Shown here one piece after another: positions 44,935 to 53,660 of a stretch of DNA of 64,000 nucleotides. Within the stretch, counting starts at the first letter, position 1, and each line of letters opens with the position of its first letter. A program made the position numbers and the translations under genes. Origin of the DNA: Prorocentrum cordatum (taxonomy: Eukaryota; Sar; Dinophyceae; Prorocentrales; Prorocentraceae); the NCBI GenBank assembly GCA_963575745.1, contig CAUYUJ010001315.1:10001-74000 (forward strand), written 5' to 3'. The notes beneath the pieces were generated by a model. That model was not told the DNA's origin. It ran no database searches and saw only the letters and a program-made list of their open reading frames with translations.

Positions 44935-45115
44935 CCCAAAACATGCCGAGAGGGCCCCAGGAGGGCAACCCATGTGGGCCACGAGTCGCTGAAAGATCGG
45001 TCCAAAACGCCCGCGCTGGCCTCCAGATGGCAGAGGCCCCGGAGACGCCCCAAGAAGCCCCCAAGAGGCGTCCCAAGAAGGCGTCCCAAGAAGGTCTCCA
45101 GAAGCAGAAATCGTC
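44935..45115. repeat. CCAAGAGGCCCC minisatellite, plus orientation
   Basis: Loose array ending in GGCGTCCCAAGAAGGC repeats near 45070-45090. Confidence 0.6.
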
Positions 45116-45134
45116 GCATTCCTTTTGGAAAACG

Positions 45135-45491
45135 TAGAGCAACTCTTTTTTCACATTGCAGGGACATGGATCTGACGAAAGCCTCGAAACGTCCAGGCCA
45201 GAGGTTAAAGTCGTTGCACGCTCTCACTCCTCCCAGGGCGGGAGGGTGGGAGCCGAAGACAGGCTATGGAGGGGGGAGAGCGAGGGCAAGTGAGAGAGGG
45301 CACTCCGATGTTTAAACTTCCATGGATCGTTTAGCAGGTATTGACATCACCGAATTCAAAAAGCCCAAGCTCAAACCGTTCAAGAACATATAGAGCAACT
45401 CTTTTTTTCACATTGCAGGGACATGGATCTGACGAAACCCTCGAAACGTCCAGGCCAGAGGTTACAGTCGTTGCACGCTCTCACTCCTCCC
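45135..45491. repeat. ~100-bp direct repeat pair (45135-45234, 45391-45491)
   Basis: Both copies start TAGAGCAACTCTTTTT, contain CATTGCAGGGACATGGATC and end CACGCTCTCACTCCTCCC, with only a few differences. They are 256 bp apart and enclose unrelated sequence. Solo-LTR-like or simple duplication; undecided. Confidence 0.75.
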
Positions 45492-45789
45492 CAAGTTTCC
45501 CGAATACGGGAGTTCACTAGGGTTGGGAAGGGAGGGATCTTGAGTTGTATCCGAACGTGGCGACGCAAGCGGCAGTGAGTGCCCGAACTATACAGTGTGC
45601 GAGCTCAGGCGGGTAGGCGGCCGCTGGACGGGCGCGGGCGCTTCCTTCGAGCTGGAAATGAGGGGGGCCTGTCCGCGAGCACCGCCCTCTCTGACCACAG
45701 CATTTTCTGCGCAGATTCTTAAGGTCGTCGACTGCTACGTGACAGAACATGAGGCGAGTTGGCTTTTTACATTGGGCTCTGAATTGGCA

Positions 45790-46290
45790 CTAGTCTAATT
45801 CAACTAAACTGACATGCGGCAAGTGGGCTAAAGCTTGGATCTCCGCGGTGTGCCACAGACGAGAGGTGAGCGGGTGCTCAAGAACGGCAGGGATCTTGAG
45901 CTGATGGAAGAGAGCAGATAATCCTATGGCGGCGTGGGCCATCTGATTGCCTACGCTGACTTTGTCTCGGCCTGTGGCGCTGAGCAGCTGTCTGGGCAAC
46001 CCCCAGGGCATATCCAGGGACCGGATCTTTGCTGTCCGACCCCGCGCGATTGAAAAGGTTTGGCACGAAGGGGCCAAAGCTGCTGCCAGGATTAGGCCCC
46101 GACGGGCGTCGCGTCGGATTGCCCGAAGGACCTTCGGGTCAACAAGATTTTGCCAAGACTGGATCGTGGGCTACATCCCAACTGCGTGTTCTGAAGCCTA
46201 GCCTATCGCCTGCTCGCGAGATGCACCGGCTCCCGGCAAAAAAGTCCGCTACAGACCGGCCTCTGAGGCCAAAACGCTGTGCGGCAAGGC
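45790..46290 (-). pseudogene. Methyltransferase-like domain behind the tyrosine recombinase
   Basis: Read right to left. DFFAGSRCISRAGDRLGF and TRSWDVAHDP resemble the AdoMet-binding start of a Rossmann methyltransferase. After a frameshift near 46140 the reading goes on with KVLRAIRRDARRG, APSCQTFSIARG (equivalent of a GxPC motif), MPWGLPRQL, KVSVGNQMAHAAIGL and AVLEHPLTSRLWHTAEI (ENP-like block). It ends at a TAG at 45796 or just beyond, apparently short of the usual C-terminal part. The order FAGSG - PC - GN - ENP recalls cytosine-C5-type methyltransferase folds seen beside dinoflagellate DIRS-like elements. Serine replaces the first Pro of PC and His replaces Asn of ENP, so activity is unlikely. 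Confidence 0.5.
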
Positions 46291-46320
46291 GCCTCTCGCG
46301 ACAGCCGCGGGAGGTCCGCC

Positions 46321-48300
46321 TTAGCTTGGCACGGGCGACTGCCAGGTCCGCAGCCTCCGTATCTCCTCTAGGGTGCGCGTGCGCTTGCTGGCGTCGATGC
46401 TCGCGCCTGAGTGGCGAAGCTGATGCAGTGTCAGCCTGCCGACCCCGTCCTCGGCCGCCGCCAGCTGCGCCGCCTCTGAAAGCTCCAGGTACGTCAAAGG
46501 CCACAGCTTTGGCCGGTCTCCGTTCCCTCTGTGCTCGGAGAATAGAGGACCCAGCCCCTGGGGGTAGCTCCAGTCCAGGAGGCGCCCCTCGTCGTAGCGA
46601 TTTGTTTTGCTCGGCCTTCCCTCCTCCTCGGTGTGCGTCAGAAGGCTCCAGCTGTCCACTGTTGCACGCGACGGTGGGACCAGGTCGCACCTCCGAGCTG
46701 CCAGCAGGGAAGAGGGCCTGGAATAGGCGGAGAGGCCCACCGCCAAGAACAGAGCCATGAACGGGAGGCCCTTGTCCGCCAGCCGCCCCATCACCGTCGA
46801 CCACACGGCGAACGGCGGTGCTCGGCGGGCCCGCGAGGGCGCCAGCCGTCTCCACGCCTCCAGCGCTCGCCACGTCCGCGGCGGGGCTCTCCCGCCCCGC
46901 CGGCCGAAGGCTGGGTGCCGGTCCACCAGGGCAGCTCCAGTCTGGTCCTCCAGGCCGCTCTGCTCCCCGGACAGGTACATCGCGTTGGAGTAGTCGCACG
47001 CCCAGCAATCCATGGTCTCGTCCGTGCTCCTCACGAGCTTGTCGTCGGTCAGGCTGGCATGCGAGTAGAAACGATCGAGATACTTGGCGTAGCGCTCCCT
47101 CGCCCGGCGGGTCACCGCCAGACGCTCCAGCGACGTGGGCCCCCCGACAACGGTCTGTATGATCATGTCCGTGTAGAGGGCCGCTCGGCGTTGGCGCCGG
47201 GGGTCCTGGAGGCGGCGAGACTTCCTCGAAACCGCCGTCGCATGGTTCACCGCGCTGTCGGACCCGCTCGACTCGCCTTCTTCCTCGGCGCCCGCCTCGT
47301 CGTCGCCAGCGGAGGCCGCGGGAGCGAGGTCCTCGAGCGCCACAGGAGGCGACGTCGGCGGCTGGCAAGGGCGGCTTTCCAAGCGTGCCCTGACCGGTCG
47401 GGCGCCGTGGACCCCCGTCGGCGCGTCGGGGCGGGCTCTGGGGCCACGTGCCTCCGTCGCCATCTGGGGCCCCGTCAGCACTCTTGCCTTCGCCCTCGCC
47501 GTCAGCGGAGCCGTTGGGCGGGGCGGCGGGCTGACGCCAGATCCCGGCCGGACACGCAACGGTCCTGGAGAGATCGCCTGCGCTGGGGCCCACGGCGGCT
47601 GCAGCGCCCGAGCACGCATCCGTTGGGACAGACTCCTCGGGCACGGAAGCGAGGGAAGCCTGAACATAGTTTGAGCCAATGCGGCTACGGAGAGGAGAGA
47701 GAGAGAGAGAGAGAGAGAGGAAAGGGACGAGATCCTAACCTGCTGATCCAGGACATCGGTTAGCAACTTGGATGAGACTTCTGAGTGATCGCGGCTCCCG
47801 GCATCGCTCTGATTAAACTCCGCGGGGATCCATCTAAAATATGGGGCGATGCCAAGGGCAAGAGCGTAAGCGTTAAAGCGCCGAATCTGGGCCAGAAGCT
47901 TGAAGTCCTGACTCCTCGAGCGAGCAAAAGCCAGGACCACGGCCATATTGTCGCACAAGAAAAGCTGTCTGATGCAAGACCCGTGTCTGGTCCTAGCGAG
48001 CCTACGGATGGCCTTCACCAAGGCCCGGGCCTCCAGCACCAGAATACACTCGCTAAGGCCCCAAACCCCCTTCCGGACGGTTTTCCAGGCCGAGCCCCGG
48101 AGGGGCTGCCAGGGGACTTCGGGAAAATCCGCAACGACCTCCCAGTCGTCTAAATGAGGATCGTCTCCTAGAAGCTGGCTTCTCCACTCGCCTGACTCGT
48201 CACGGAAGAGGTGGGCAGAGGTGAGAGCGGATCCCCGAGCGGAGTGAGCACCGACACGCTTGAAACGGGAGCGCTCGCTGACCCAAGAGTAGCATACTTG
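46321..48300 (-). CDS. DIRS-like retroelement: RNase H and tyrosine recombinase (3' part)
   Basis: One frame is open for about 660 codons from 48300 down to a TAA at 46321-46323, with no clear ATG at the start, so the 5' part (RT) is missing or spliced. Residues from about 48170 to 47830 form an RNase H-like domain: WEVVADFPEVPW, LEARALVKAIRRLA, LFLCDNMAVVLAFARSR and RWIPAEFNQSDAGSR. A (GA)n microsatellite at 47697-47720 is read in frame as a Ser/Leu run, and a Pro/Ala/acidic linker follows. The recombinase occupies about 47190-46340: FMALFLAVGLSAYSRPSSLL holds the first catalytic Arg, SKTNRYDEGRLLDW follows, and HQLRHSGASID (46411-46425) is the HxLRH box. The frame stops right after RTWQSPVPS, before the expected catalytic tyrosine. 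Confidence 0.75.
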   Translation of the reverse strand, partial: QVCYSWVSERSRFKRVGAHSARGSALTSAHLFRDESGEWRSQLLGDDPHLDDWEVVADFPEVPWQPLRGSAWKTVRKGVWGLSECILVLEARALVKAIRRLARTRHGSCIRQLFLCDNMAVVLAFARSRSQDFKLLAQIRRFNAYALALGIAPYFRWIPAEFNQSDAGSRDHSEVSSKLLTDVLDQQVRISSLSSLSLSLSLLSVAALAQTMFRLPSLPCPRSLSQRMRARALQPPWAPAQAISPGPLRVRPGSGVSPPPRPTAPLTARAKARVLTGPQMATEARGPRARPDAPTGVHGARPVRARLESRPCQPPTSPPVALEDLAPAASAGDDEAGAEEEGESSGSDSAVNHATAVSRKSRRLQDPRRQRRAALYTDMIIQTVVGGPTSLERLAVTRRARERYAKYLDRFYSHASLTDDKLVRSTDETMDCWACDYSNAMYLSGEQSGLEDQTGAALVDRHPAFGRRGGRAPPRTWRALEAWRRLAPSRARRAPPFAVWSTVMGRLADKGLPFMALFLAVGLSAYSRPSSLLAARRCDLVPPSRATVDSWSLLTHTEEEGRPSKTNRYDEGRLLDWSYPQGLGPLFSEHRGNGDRPKLWPLTYLELSEAAQLAAAEDGVGRLTLHQLRHSGASIDASKRTRTLEEIRRLRTWQSPVPS

Positions 48301-48304
48301 CTAT

Positions 48305-48540
48305 TCTCACGGCCAGCCGGAAGAATTACCATCAGCCGGAAGAATTACCGCCAACCGTTATTCTTACGGCCGATATGATGTTATATGATGTTATGATGAT
48401 GATGGAATGTTATGATATGTTATGGCAGTATGAAATATGATGATACCGTGTGATGACGGCCACGGCTGCGATGTTCATGACGTTCTGATGTTGCCGACAT
48501 TCATGACAGCGCAATTTTCAGACATTCGTTGCCTTTGACG
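48305..48540. other. A/T-richer spacer with ATGTTATGAT repeats
   Basis: Repeated GATGTTATGAT-like words and CGGCCGGAAGAATTACC direct repeats (48313, 48333). No gene. Confidence 0.5.
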
Positions 48541-48546
48541 CAATAA

Positions 48547-48580
48547 CTGACCCATGACTGACCATGACTGACTGACTGAC
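48547..48580 (+). promoter_or_regulatory. CTGAC minisatellite, candidate branch-point array 1
   Basis: CTGAC occurs at 48547, 48558, 48568, 48572 and 48576. The first AG downstream is at 48614-48615 (CGCGCCCAG), 35 nt from the last CTGAC. Whether an exon follows is uncertain. Confidence 0.35.
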
Positions 48581-49079
48581 GTTGCACATTGGCTGGTACG
48601 GTTGCCCGCGCCCAGAGTTGCAGCGCCGACGCGCGGAGCCGCAGTTCTTCCGCGGGTTTGTTTTCTGTCGCGCCCCCCCTTCCCCCCGACGCCCTAACTT
48701 CGCCCGCTCCCCAGCGTTGCCGCGCGCCGCGTTGCCCCATGCGAGGTGCCGAGACTGCGCGAGGCGCCGAGACTGCCCATGCGAGGCGCAGACGATGCCA
48801 CGTGCGCAGCTGGCGCATTGGCAAACATCAGCAGCTGCGCCCGTCGTCGCAATCCGCCGCGCGCCGAGCGCGCTCGTTTTGCCGAGGCTCTGAACAGGAG
48901 CGCGCGGCTATCGTTGACTAGCCAGACCGAGCCGCGGTTCGGAGGAGGGAAGAGAGAGAGATAAGGGAGAAGAGGGGCGAGGGGAGACGGGCGAGTGAGA
49001 AGGGGGCGAACGGGGGAGGGGGAATGGAGGGAGAAAGGGGGATAGGTCGGGAGAATGAGTGGGCAATGAATGAGAACGA

Positions 49080-49158
49080 GGACGACGACAAAGGCAAAGG
49101 CAAAGGCAAAGGCAAAGACAAAGACAAAGACAAAGACAAAGACAAAGACAAAGACAAA

Positions 49159-49190
<32 letters not shown>

Positions 49191-49200
49191 ATGACGACGA
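49080..49200. repeat. AAAGGC/AAAGAC hexamers and (GAC)n
   Basis: Consecutive AAAGGC then AAAGAC units (49094-49160) followed by GAC triplets (49160-49195). Complementary GTC tracts on the right side (49685-49790) extend the large inverted repeat. Confidence 0.85.
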
Positions 49201-49680
49201 CGACGATGAAAGCGGCTCCGAGTCGGAGCCCTCTTCCCCACGAGCTCTCAGCGGTCCTCGGGAGCTTCGGATCGTCATTAGAAACCGACGCGTCATCGCC
49301 ACGAGCAGGGCTATACAAGCGCCCCAAGCGAATCCTGCACAACACACAGACGCGTGTTCCCACGTATTTGACGGCCTCACAGGCTGCACGCCCACCCCAC
49401 TGAACGGGGCGGATGCGGCGGATCACATAGATTTCATTCCCGTGATCCGCCGCATCCGCCCCGTTCAGTAAGGTGGGTGTGCAGCTTGCGAGGCCGTCAA
49501 ACACGTGGGAACACGCGTCTGCGTGTTGTGCAAGATTCGCTTGGAGCGCATGTATAGCCCTGCTCGTGGCGATGACGCGTCGGTTTCTAGTGACGAGGCT
49601 CCCGATTGGGACCGCTGAGAGCTCGTGGGAAATAGGGCTCCGACTCGGAGCCGCTCTCATCGTCGTCGTCCTTCGTCCTT
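49187..49680. repeat. Large inverted repeat, arms ~235-240 bp, 15-base loop
   Basis: The left arm 49187-49426 and right arm 49442-49680 are reverse complements, matching at roughly nine bases in ten by eye. The loop is 49427-49441. The arms begin in (GAC)n/(GTC)n repeats and contain a matched coding-like segment. Central stem GATGCGGCGGATCAC/GTGATCCGCCGCATC is perfect. The structure could extrude a cruciform or come from an inverted duplication. Confidence 0.85.
49468..49619 (+). CDS. CxxC-CxxC exon-like segment in the right arm
   Basis: Frame GCAACEAVKHVGTRVCVLC, then KIRLERMYSPARGDD, ASVSSDEAPDWDR and a TGA (about 49617-49619). The CAAC and CVLC pairs, 13 residues apart, look like a zinc knuckle. 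The left arm on the minus strand encodes the counterpart RAACEAVKYVGTRVCVLC with conservative changes but Cys to Arg at the first position. A TAA precedes the frame, and TTCAGTAAG just upstream offers a possible 3' splice site. No family recognised. Confidence 0.35.
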
Positions 49681-50045
49681 CGTCTTCGTCGTCGTCGTCG
49701 TCGTCGTCGTTCGTCGTCGTCGTCGTCGTCGTCTTTGTCGACGTCGTCGTCTTTGTCGTCGTCGTCGTCGTCGCGTGTGTCGGTGCCGCCGTCGCCATCG
49801 TGTCTTCGCACGTCTCGATCTCGACATCGTCGCAATCCTCGCCATGATCGTCGTCGTCGTTGGTATCGTCGTTGTGGTTGGTGTCCTGCATTTCATGCGG
49901 TGATCGGGCTCGATTTGGAAAGTGTGGACGTCGCACTCCCTGGGCCTACGACGACGACGACGACGATCGTCGTCGTCGTCCGCAGTCGGCTGCGGACAGC
50001 GACAGACGGCGACGGGCGACGACGGCCGACGACGACGACGACGGA
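49660..50045. repeat. GTC/CGT trinucleotide tracts
   Basis: Long (GTC)n with interruptions at 49680-49790 and shorter GAC/GTC runs at 49945-50045. Val-, Ser- and Arg-rich frames are artefacts. Confidence 0.85.
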
Positions 50046-50192
50046 TCGAATGCGAGATGGGAGGCGTTGCCCCCCCAGGGCGACAATTGGAACCGCACTT
50101 TCTTCACCTGGGGATGGAGCGATGCTGCGCGACGACGACGGTTACGACGACTACACAGAGTACGATTACGTCTACGACGACGACGATGATGA

Positions 50193-50312
50193 CCGTCTGG
50201 GGCAGCATCGCCCCAGCCACCTTGAAGTCGTCAGATGCCAGGCCACCGCAGTTTGAGTCGAGATCGGTGTCGCTGGTGTTTTCGGGGGTAACTTCACTAT
50301 GTCGCACCGCGG
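50193..50312 (-). CDS. Candidate exon, acidic, function unknown
   Basis: Minus frame after ATGTCAG: AVRHSEVTPENTSDTD, then LDSNCGGLASDDFKVAG and AMLPQ, before running into a GTC repeat. A GT (ACG|GTCATC) near 50192 could be the donor. Protein-like composition but no homologue recognised. It may belong with the segment at 50373-50547. Confidence 0.3.
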
Positions 50313-50372
50313 CTGACATTGTTGATAGGGTGTATTGATGTGTGTGATGTGTGGGTCGCGTGAATGGTGTGT

Positions 50373-50547
50373 TTATGTGTTGTTGGTTTTCTTTCCCGTG
50401 TTTTCGGTCTCCCGCCCTCCAGCCTCATCCGTCATGTTCCGACCCGCCCTCCCTACCAATGGGGCCTCTCGGCCATGTGGTCCCGACGAACCGCGCGCCC
50501 CCATGCGCTCGTCCCGCGCGTCGCGGCTAGCTCCTCGGGGCAGTTGT
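50373..50547 (-). CDS. Candidate terminal exon behind minisatellite array 2
   Basis: The minus frame begins near ATGAG|ACAACTG and reads QLPRGASRDARDERMGARG, then PHGREAPLVGRAGRNMTDE and AGGRETENTGKKTNNT before a TAA at 50373-50375. It is hydrophilic and probably disordered. Array 2 lies about 80 nt upstream with a C-rich stretch between. Function unknown. Confidence 0.3.
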
Positions 50548-50625
50548 CTCATGCCCGAACCATCGCGCGGCGGAGAGGGGGGGGCGGGGGATCGGGCGGG
50601 GTCCGCATCGCCGATGCATCCACGC

Positions 50626-50787
50626 GCGTCAGTCGTGCGTCAGTCATGCCTCAGTCATGCGTCAGTCGGGCGTCAGTCATGCGTCAGCCGAGCGTCGGTC
50701 GGTCGTCGGTCGAACATCGGTCGATCGTCGGCCATGCGTCGGTCGAGCGTCGGTGAAGCGTGGGCGATGCGCGATGCGTCGGTCGAC
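50626..50787 (-). promoter_or_regulatory. 11-bp CTGAC minisatellite, candidate branch-point array 2
   Basis: About fifteen 11-bp units (GCGTCAGTCAT on the plus strand, CTGACGC on the minus) with best conservation at 50626-50690; the distal part drifts to CGTCGGTCG. The spacing is exactly 11 bp throughout the conserved part. Confidence 0.45.
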
Positions 50788-50919
50788 CTCGAACCTCCCG
50801 CCCCAAACTGCCCCCCTGACTGCCCCCCTGTGGGGCTCGCGGTGTGACTGGCGAGATCGCCTCTCACCAGGCGCGGGCGCTGGGGCGGGGGGGGGGCGCG
50901 CCCCTCTTACGACCTCCTC

Positions 50920-51305
50920 CTCCTCGTCATCAGCATCCCCCCTCCTCGAAATCCGCACCATCGGCGTTAGCATCAACATCGCGTTCTGTTGTTTCCGTCG
51001 TCATCCTCATATTCATTATCGCGTTCCTCATCGTATTCCTTATTATTTCTCATACATTTCCATATCATCAGCATCATCCTCATCATCATCCATCCATCCC
51101 CCTTCCCGCATTATCTTCATGATCATTGTCGCCCTCGTCCTCCCTGCCCCCCCCATCATATTCCTGTCATCCCCCCCCCCTTCTTCCTGCTCCTTCTCCT
51201 CCCTCCCCCCACTTATCCTCCATACCCTCGCCCCTTAACGTCATCCCACTCCTCGTCATCATCATCAGGAGAATGAGGAGGAGGATGAGGAGGAGGAGGA
51301 AGACG
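50920..51305. repeat. TCATC/CCTCC simple-sequence region
   Basis: Imperfect TCATCATCC and CTCC strings plus a short GGA tract at 51270-51300. No gene. Confidence 0.75.
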
Positions 51306-51358
51306 CATTGTCCCCGAGCAGCGGACACTCAGTCATGCGTCTGAGCGGGCACCGCGCC

Positions 51359-52873
51359 TCAGGCGGCGGTGCGCTCCTCAGCGCTTGCCGCGGCGTCGGC
51401 CGCCGCTAGCTTTGCTTCAACTGCCGCTAGCTTTGCCTCTGCAATCCGTGCTTTTGCGTCAGCGGCTTCTGCAGCACAAACTGCTGCGCGTGCTTTCATG
51501 TGCAGGCACGCGTACTTGGCGTGCTGCATATCTTCCTGCGACTGCGCCCTCGGCGCGAGGCTGCGTGGCGCGTGGCTGTGGCGGCTGCCTTTGCGCGGTG
51601 GTGTAGTCGGCTTCCTGCACGCTGTGGCACCGCCATCTTTAGCGCCGCCAGCTCCAGGGCCACCAGCGTCGGCGCCCGTCTCGGCCGTCAGCTTCTCCGC
51701 CGCCGAGTTCTTGGTGCGGCGTCTTGACTCTGCCCGCCTGGTCTCATCGTGGGCTGCTAGAATTGCTTCGCCGTCGTCATCCGCCATCGAAGGTCTGGCG
51801 AAGTGGAGCTCCTTACCGATGGCCGTTCTCATCTGCAGCTGGGGCGTTGGCTGCGGCGGCGGCTTTGACAACCTCTTGGGCTGGGCGCCCATCACGGGCG
51901 AGCAGCTGCGCCAGCCGCAAGATGCGATTGTGGGTGGGGTGGCTTTCTCGGCGTGGCTGCGGCTGTCTTCCCGGCGCGGCTGCTGCGGTTGCCGCTTCAG
52001 CCGCGTGGCCGATGGGCTGCGGCAGCTTGTTCTGCGCTCTCGGCGCGATGGGCTGGGCCGCCGTGCCTCGCCGTCCAGCGCCAGCCGCCGCTGCCGCGCC
52101 CGCGCCGCCTCCACGGCGTCAGCGAGCTGCTGCGCCACCACGAGCCCCCTCCTGGCCGACGCGACGAAGCTCGAGCTTTGACCTTGAGCGCCGTCCTTGA
52201 CGCGGGCGGCCCCCGCGCCCTCGGTTGCCACCTCGGGCGGGGTAGCCGCCAGGCTGGCAGCTCGCGCACGTACCGCAAGGTCAATTTCATCCAGCACCTC
52301 AGTCTTCTTCGTACGCAGTGCTGCCATCGCGGCATTATGCGCCGCTGCTTTAATAGTGTTACACGTAGGCGCATCTAGGAGCCTTGCAATTGTCTCTGAC
52401 TCCACCTCTGTGTCCGAACCCTCGATATTCGGTGGGGGTCGGCGTGCCTCTCGTCCTTCGGTGGGGGTCCGCTCTTCCGTCTTTCTCGTCGACGTGGATC
52501 GGCGTCCTTCTCGTCGTTCGGTGTGGGTCCGACTCCTACGTTCTTTCGTTCCTTTCGGTGCGGATCGGCGTCTCTCTCGCCATTCTCTCTCGTCTTCCTC
52601 ATCATCATTTGTCTTCCTTCTCGGCTTTTCCGTCTTTGTCTTCCGCCTGACCCAGATCTTCCTCTTCCTCATCCTCCTCATCGGGGCGCCTTCGGCGCTC
52701 GATCTTCCCTCAGTCTTCGGCTGCACCTCTTTGGCGCCAAGCTTCGGCGCCTCTTCAGCTTCGCGATGCCGCCGTCGATCTCGAGATCGGTCCCGCCGCT
52801 GCTGCTTCGGCGTGCCGCCATCGTCTCTTCTGGCTGGCGCGACCGACCGCACGTCGGCCCAGAACTTTCCCAT
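51359..52873 (-). CDS. 504-residue Arg/Ala-rich protein, probably nuclear; function unknown
   Basis: Uninterrupted minus frame ending in a TGA at 51359-51361. The first ATG (52871-52873) gives MGKFWADVRSVAPARRDDGG; the frame is open about 80 bp further but starts right after a stop, so this ATG is preferred. Residues about 20-160 are extremely charged (KQQRRDRSRDRRRHRE, RKTNDDEEDEREWRERR) with several bipartite basic clusters. The middle has helical, Ala-rich stretches (ARLLDAPTCNTIKAAAHNAA, LVVAQQLADAVEAARARQRR). The C-terminal ~60 residues form a heptad-like Ala/Glu/Lys helix (DAKARIAEAKLAAVEAKLAA). Codons end mainly in G/C and there are no simple repeats, which supports a real gene. RS-like charge suggests RNA or chromatin binding, but this is inference. 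Confidence 0.6.
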   Translation of the reverse strand: MGKFWADVRSVAPARRDDGGTPKQQRRDRSRDRRRHREAEEAPKLGAKEVQPKTEGRSSAEGAPMRRMRKRKIWVRRKTKTEKPRRKTNDDEEDEREWRERRRSAPKGTKERRSRTHTERREGRRSTSTRKTEERTPTEGREARRPPPNIEGSDTEVESETIARLLDAPTCNTIKAAAHNAAMAALRTKKTEVLDEIDLAVRARAASLAATPPEVATEGAGAARVKDGAQGQSSSFVASARRGLVVAQQLADAVEAARARQRRLALDGEARRPSPSRRERRTSCRSPSATRLKRQPQQPRREDSRSHAEKATPPTIASCGWRSCSPVMGAQPKRLSKPPPQPTPQLQMRTAIGKELHFARPSMADDDGEAILAAHDETRRAESRRRTKNSAAEKLTAETGADAGGPGAGGAKDGGATACRKPTTPPRKGSRHSHAPRSLAPRAQSQEDMQHAKYACLHMKARAAVCAAEAADAKARIAEAKLAAVEAKLAAADAAASAEERTAA

Positions 52874-53386
52874 GGGGGGGGGGCGGCGCCCCAGTGCCGC
52901 CTCCGAGCGCCCAGGCCGCTCGCCGCTGCGATCGGGGGGCGGCGGCGCGGTCACTCACCCGCGTCATCTTCCTCATCCTCCTCCGCCACATCCTCCTCAT
53001 CCGCCATCTCCGCTCATCGTGATCATCATTCCCCCATCCCCTCCAACGTACCTATCCTCACCATCCAGTTATATTCAATTCTTTGTGGCCCCGACCGTCG
53101 GCTCTGCATGCCCCCCCTGGCGCGGGATTCAGCGCGGATGCGTCGGCGATGCGGTGATATGCATTGGCCATCGCCGTGGGCCCGTCGCACGGGGAGAGGG
53201 GGGGGGGGGGGGCGACGCGTGAACGCGCCGCTCTCGATCATGTGCGAGGATGGGGGCGAGGCTGGCGGCGAGAGCGACTACGCCGACTACGACGACGACG
53301 ACGACGGTCACGACGTAGACGATTGGCGTGCGACGACGTCGACGACGACGATGCTGAGGCGACGACGATGACGACTACGACGACGG

Positions 53387-53468
53387 CTGACGCAAGACTG
53401 ACGCAAAACTGACGCAAGACTGACGCAATACTGACGCACGACTGACGCGAGACGGACGCACGACTGGT
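53387..53468 (+). promoter_or_regulatory. 11-bp CTGAC minisatellite, candidate branch-point array 3
   Basis: CTGAC starts at 53387, 53398, 53409, 53420, 53431 and 53442, continuing as CGGAC at 53453 and CTGGT at 53464: eight units at exactly 11 bp. AG dinucleotides that could serve as the acceptor lie at 53483-53491, just before a protein-like plus-strand frame. Confidence 0.45.
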
Positions 53469-53491
53469 GAGTGAGACACGGCAGAGCAGAG

Positions 53492-53660
53492 TCCACGGCT
53501 GACCCCCCCTCTCGGCGATTTTACCTTGCCCAGCGAGATCGGAGTGCACGCGGCGCACGGCGAATTATACATCGCATGCGAGCTAGCCGTCACCGCCCAT
53601 CCCCAGATACACTTGCAGGTCAACACGGGTCCATATCCCCGAGTCGAAGTTGCCAAGTGA
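53492..53660 (+). CDS. Candidate terminal exon, function unknown
   Basis: After GCAGAGCAG the plus frame reads PRLTPPLGDFTLPSEIGVHA, then AHGELYIACELAVTAHPQI, HLQVNTGPYPRVEVAK and a TGA at 53658-53660. The alternating hydrophobic pattern suggests a beta-strand-rich domain. Codons are unbiased by repeats and the frame fills the interval between array 3 and the stop. No start codon is needed if this is an internal or terminal exon. No family recognised. Confidence 0.4.

Noticed and set aside
46633-47763. 376-codon plus-strand frame opposite the recombinase
   Set aside because: Shadow of the DIRS-like minus frame; it is Arg/Pro-rich and has no motif.
49070-49940. Long frames with poly-Asp, poly-Val or poly-Ser
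   Set aside because: They are generated by GAC/GTC repeats in and around the inverted repeat; only the CxxC segment inside the arms was kept.
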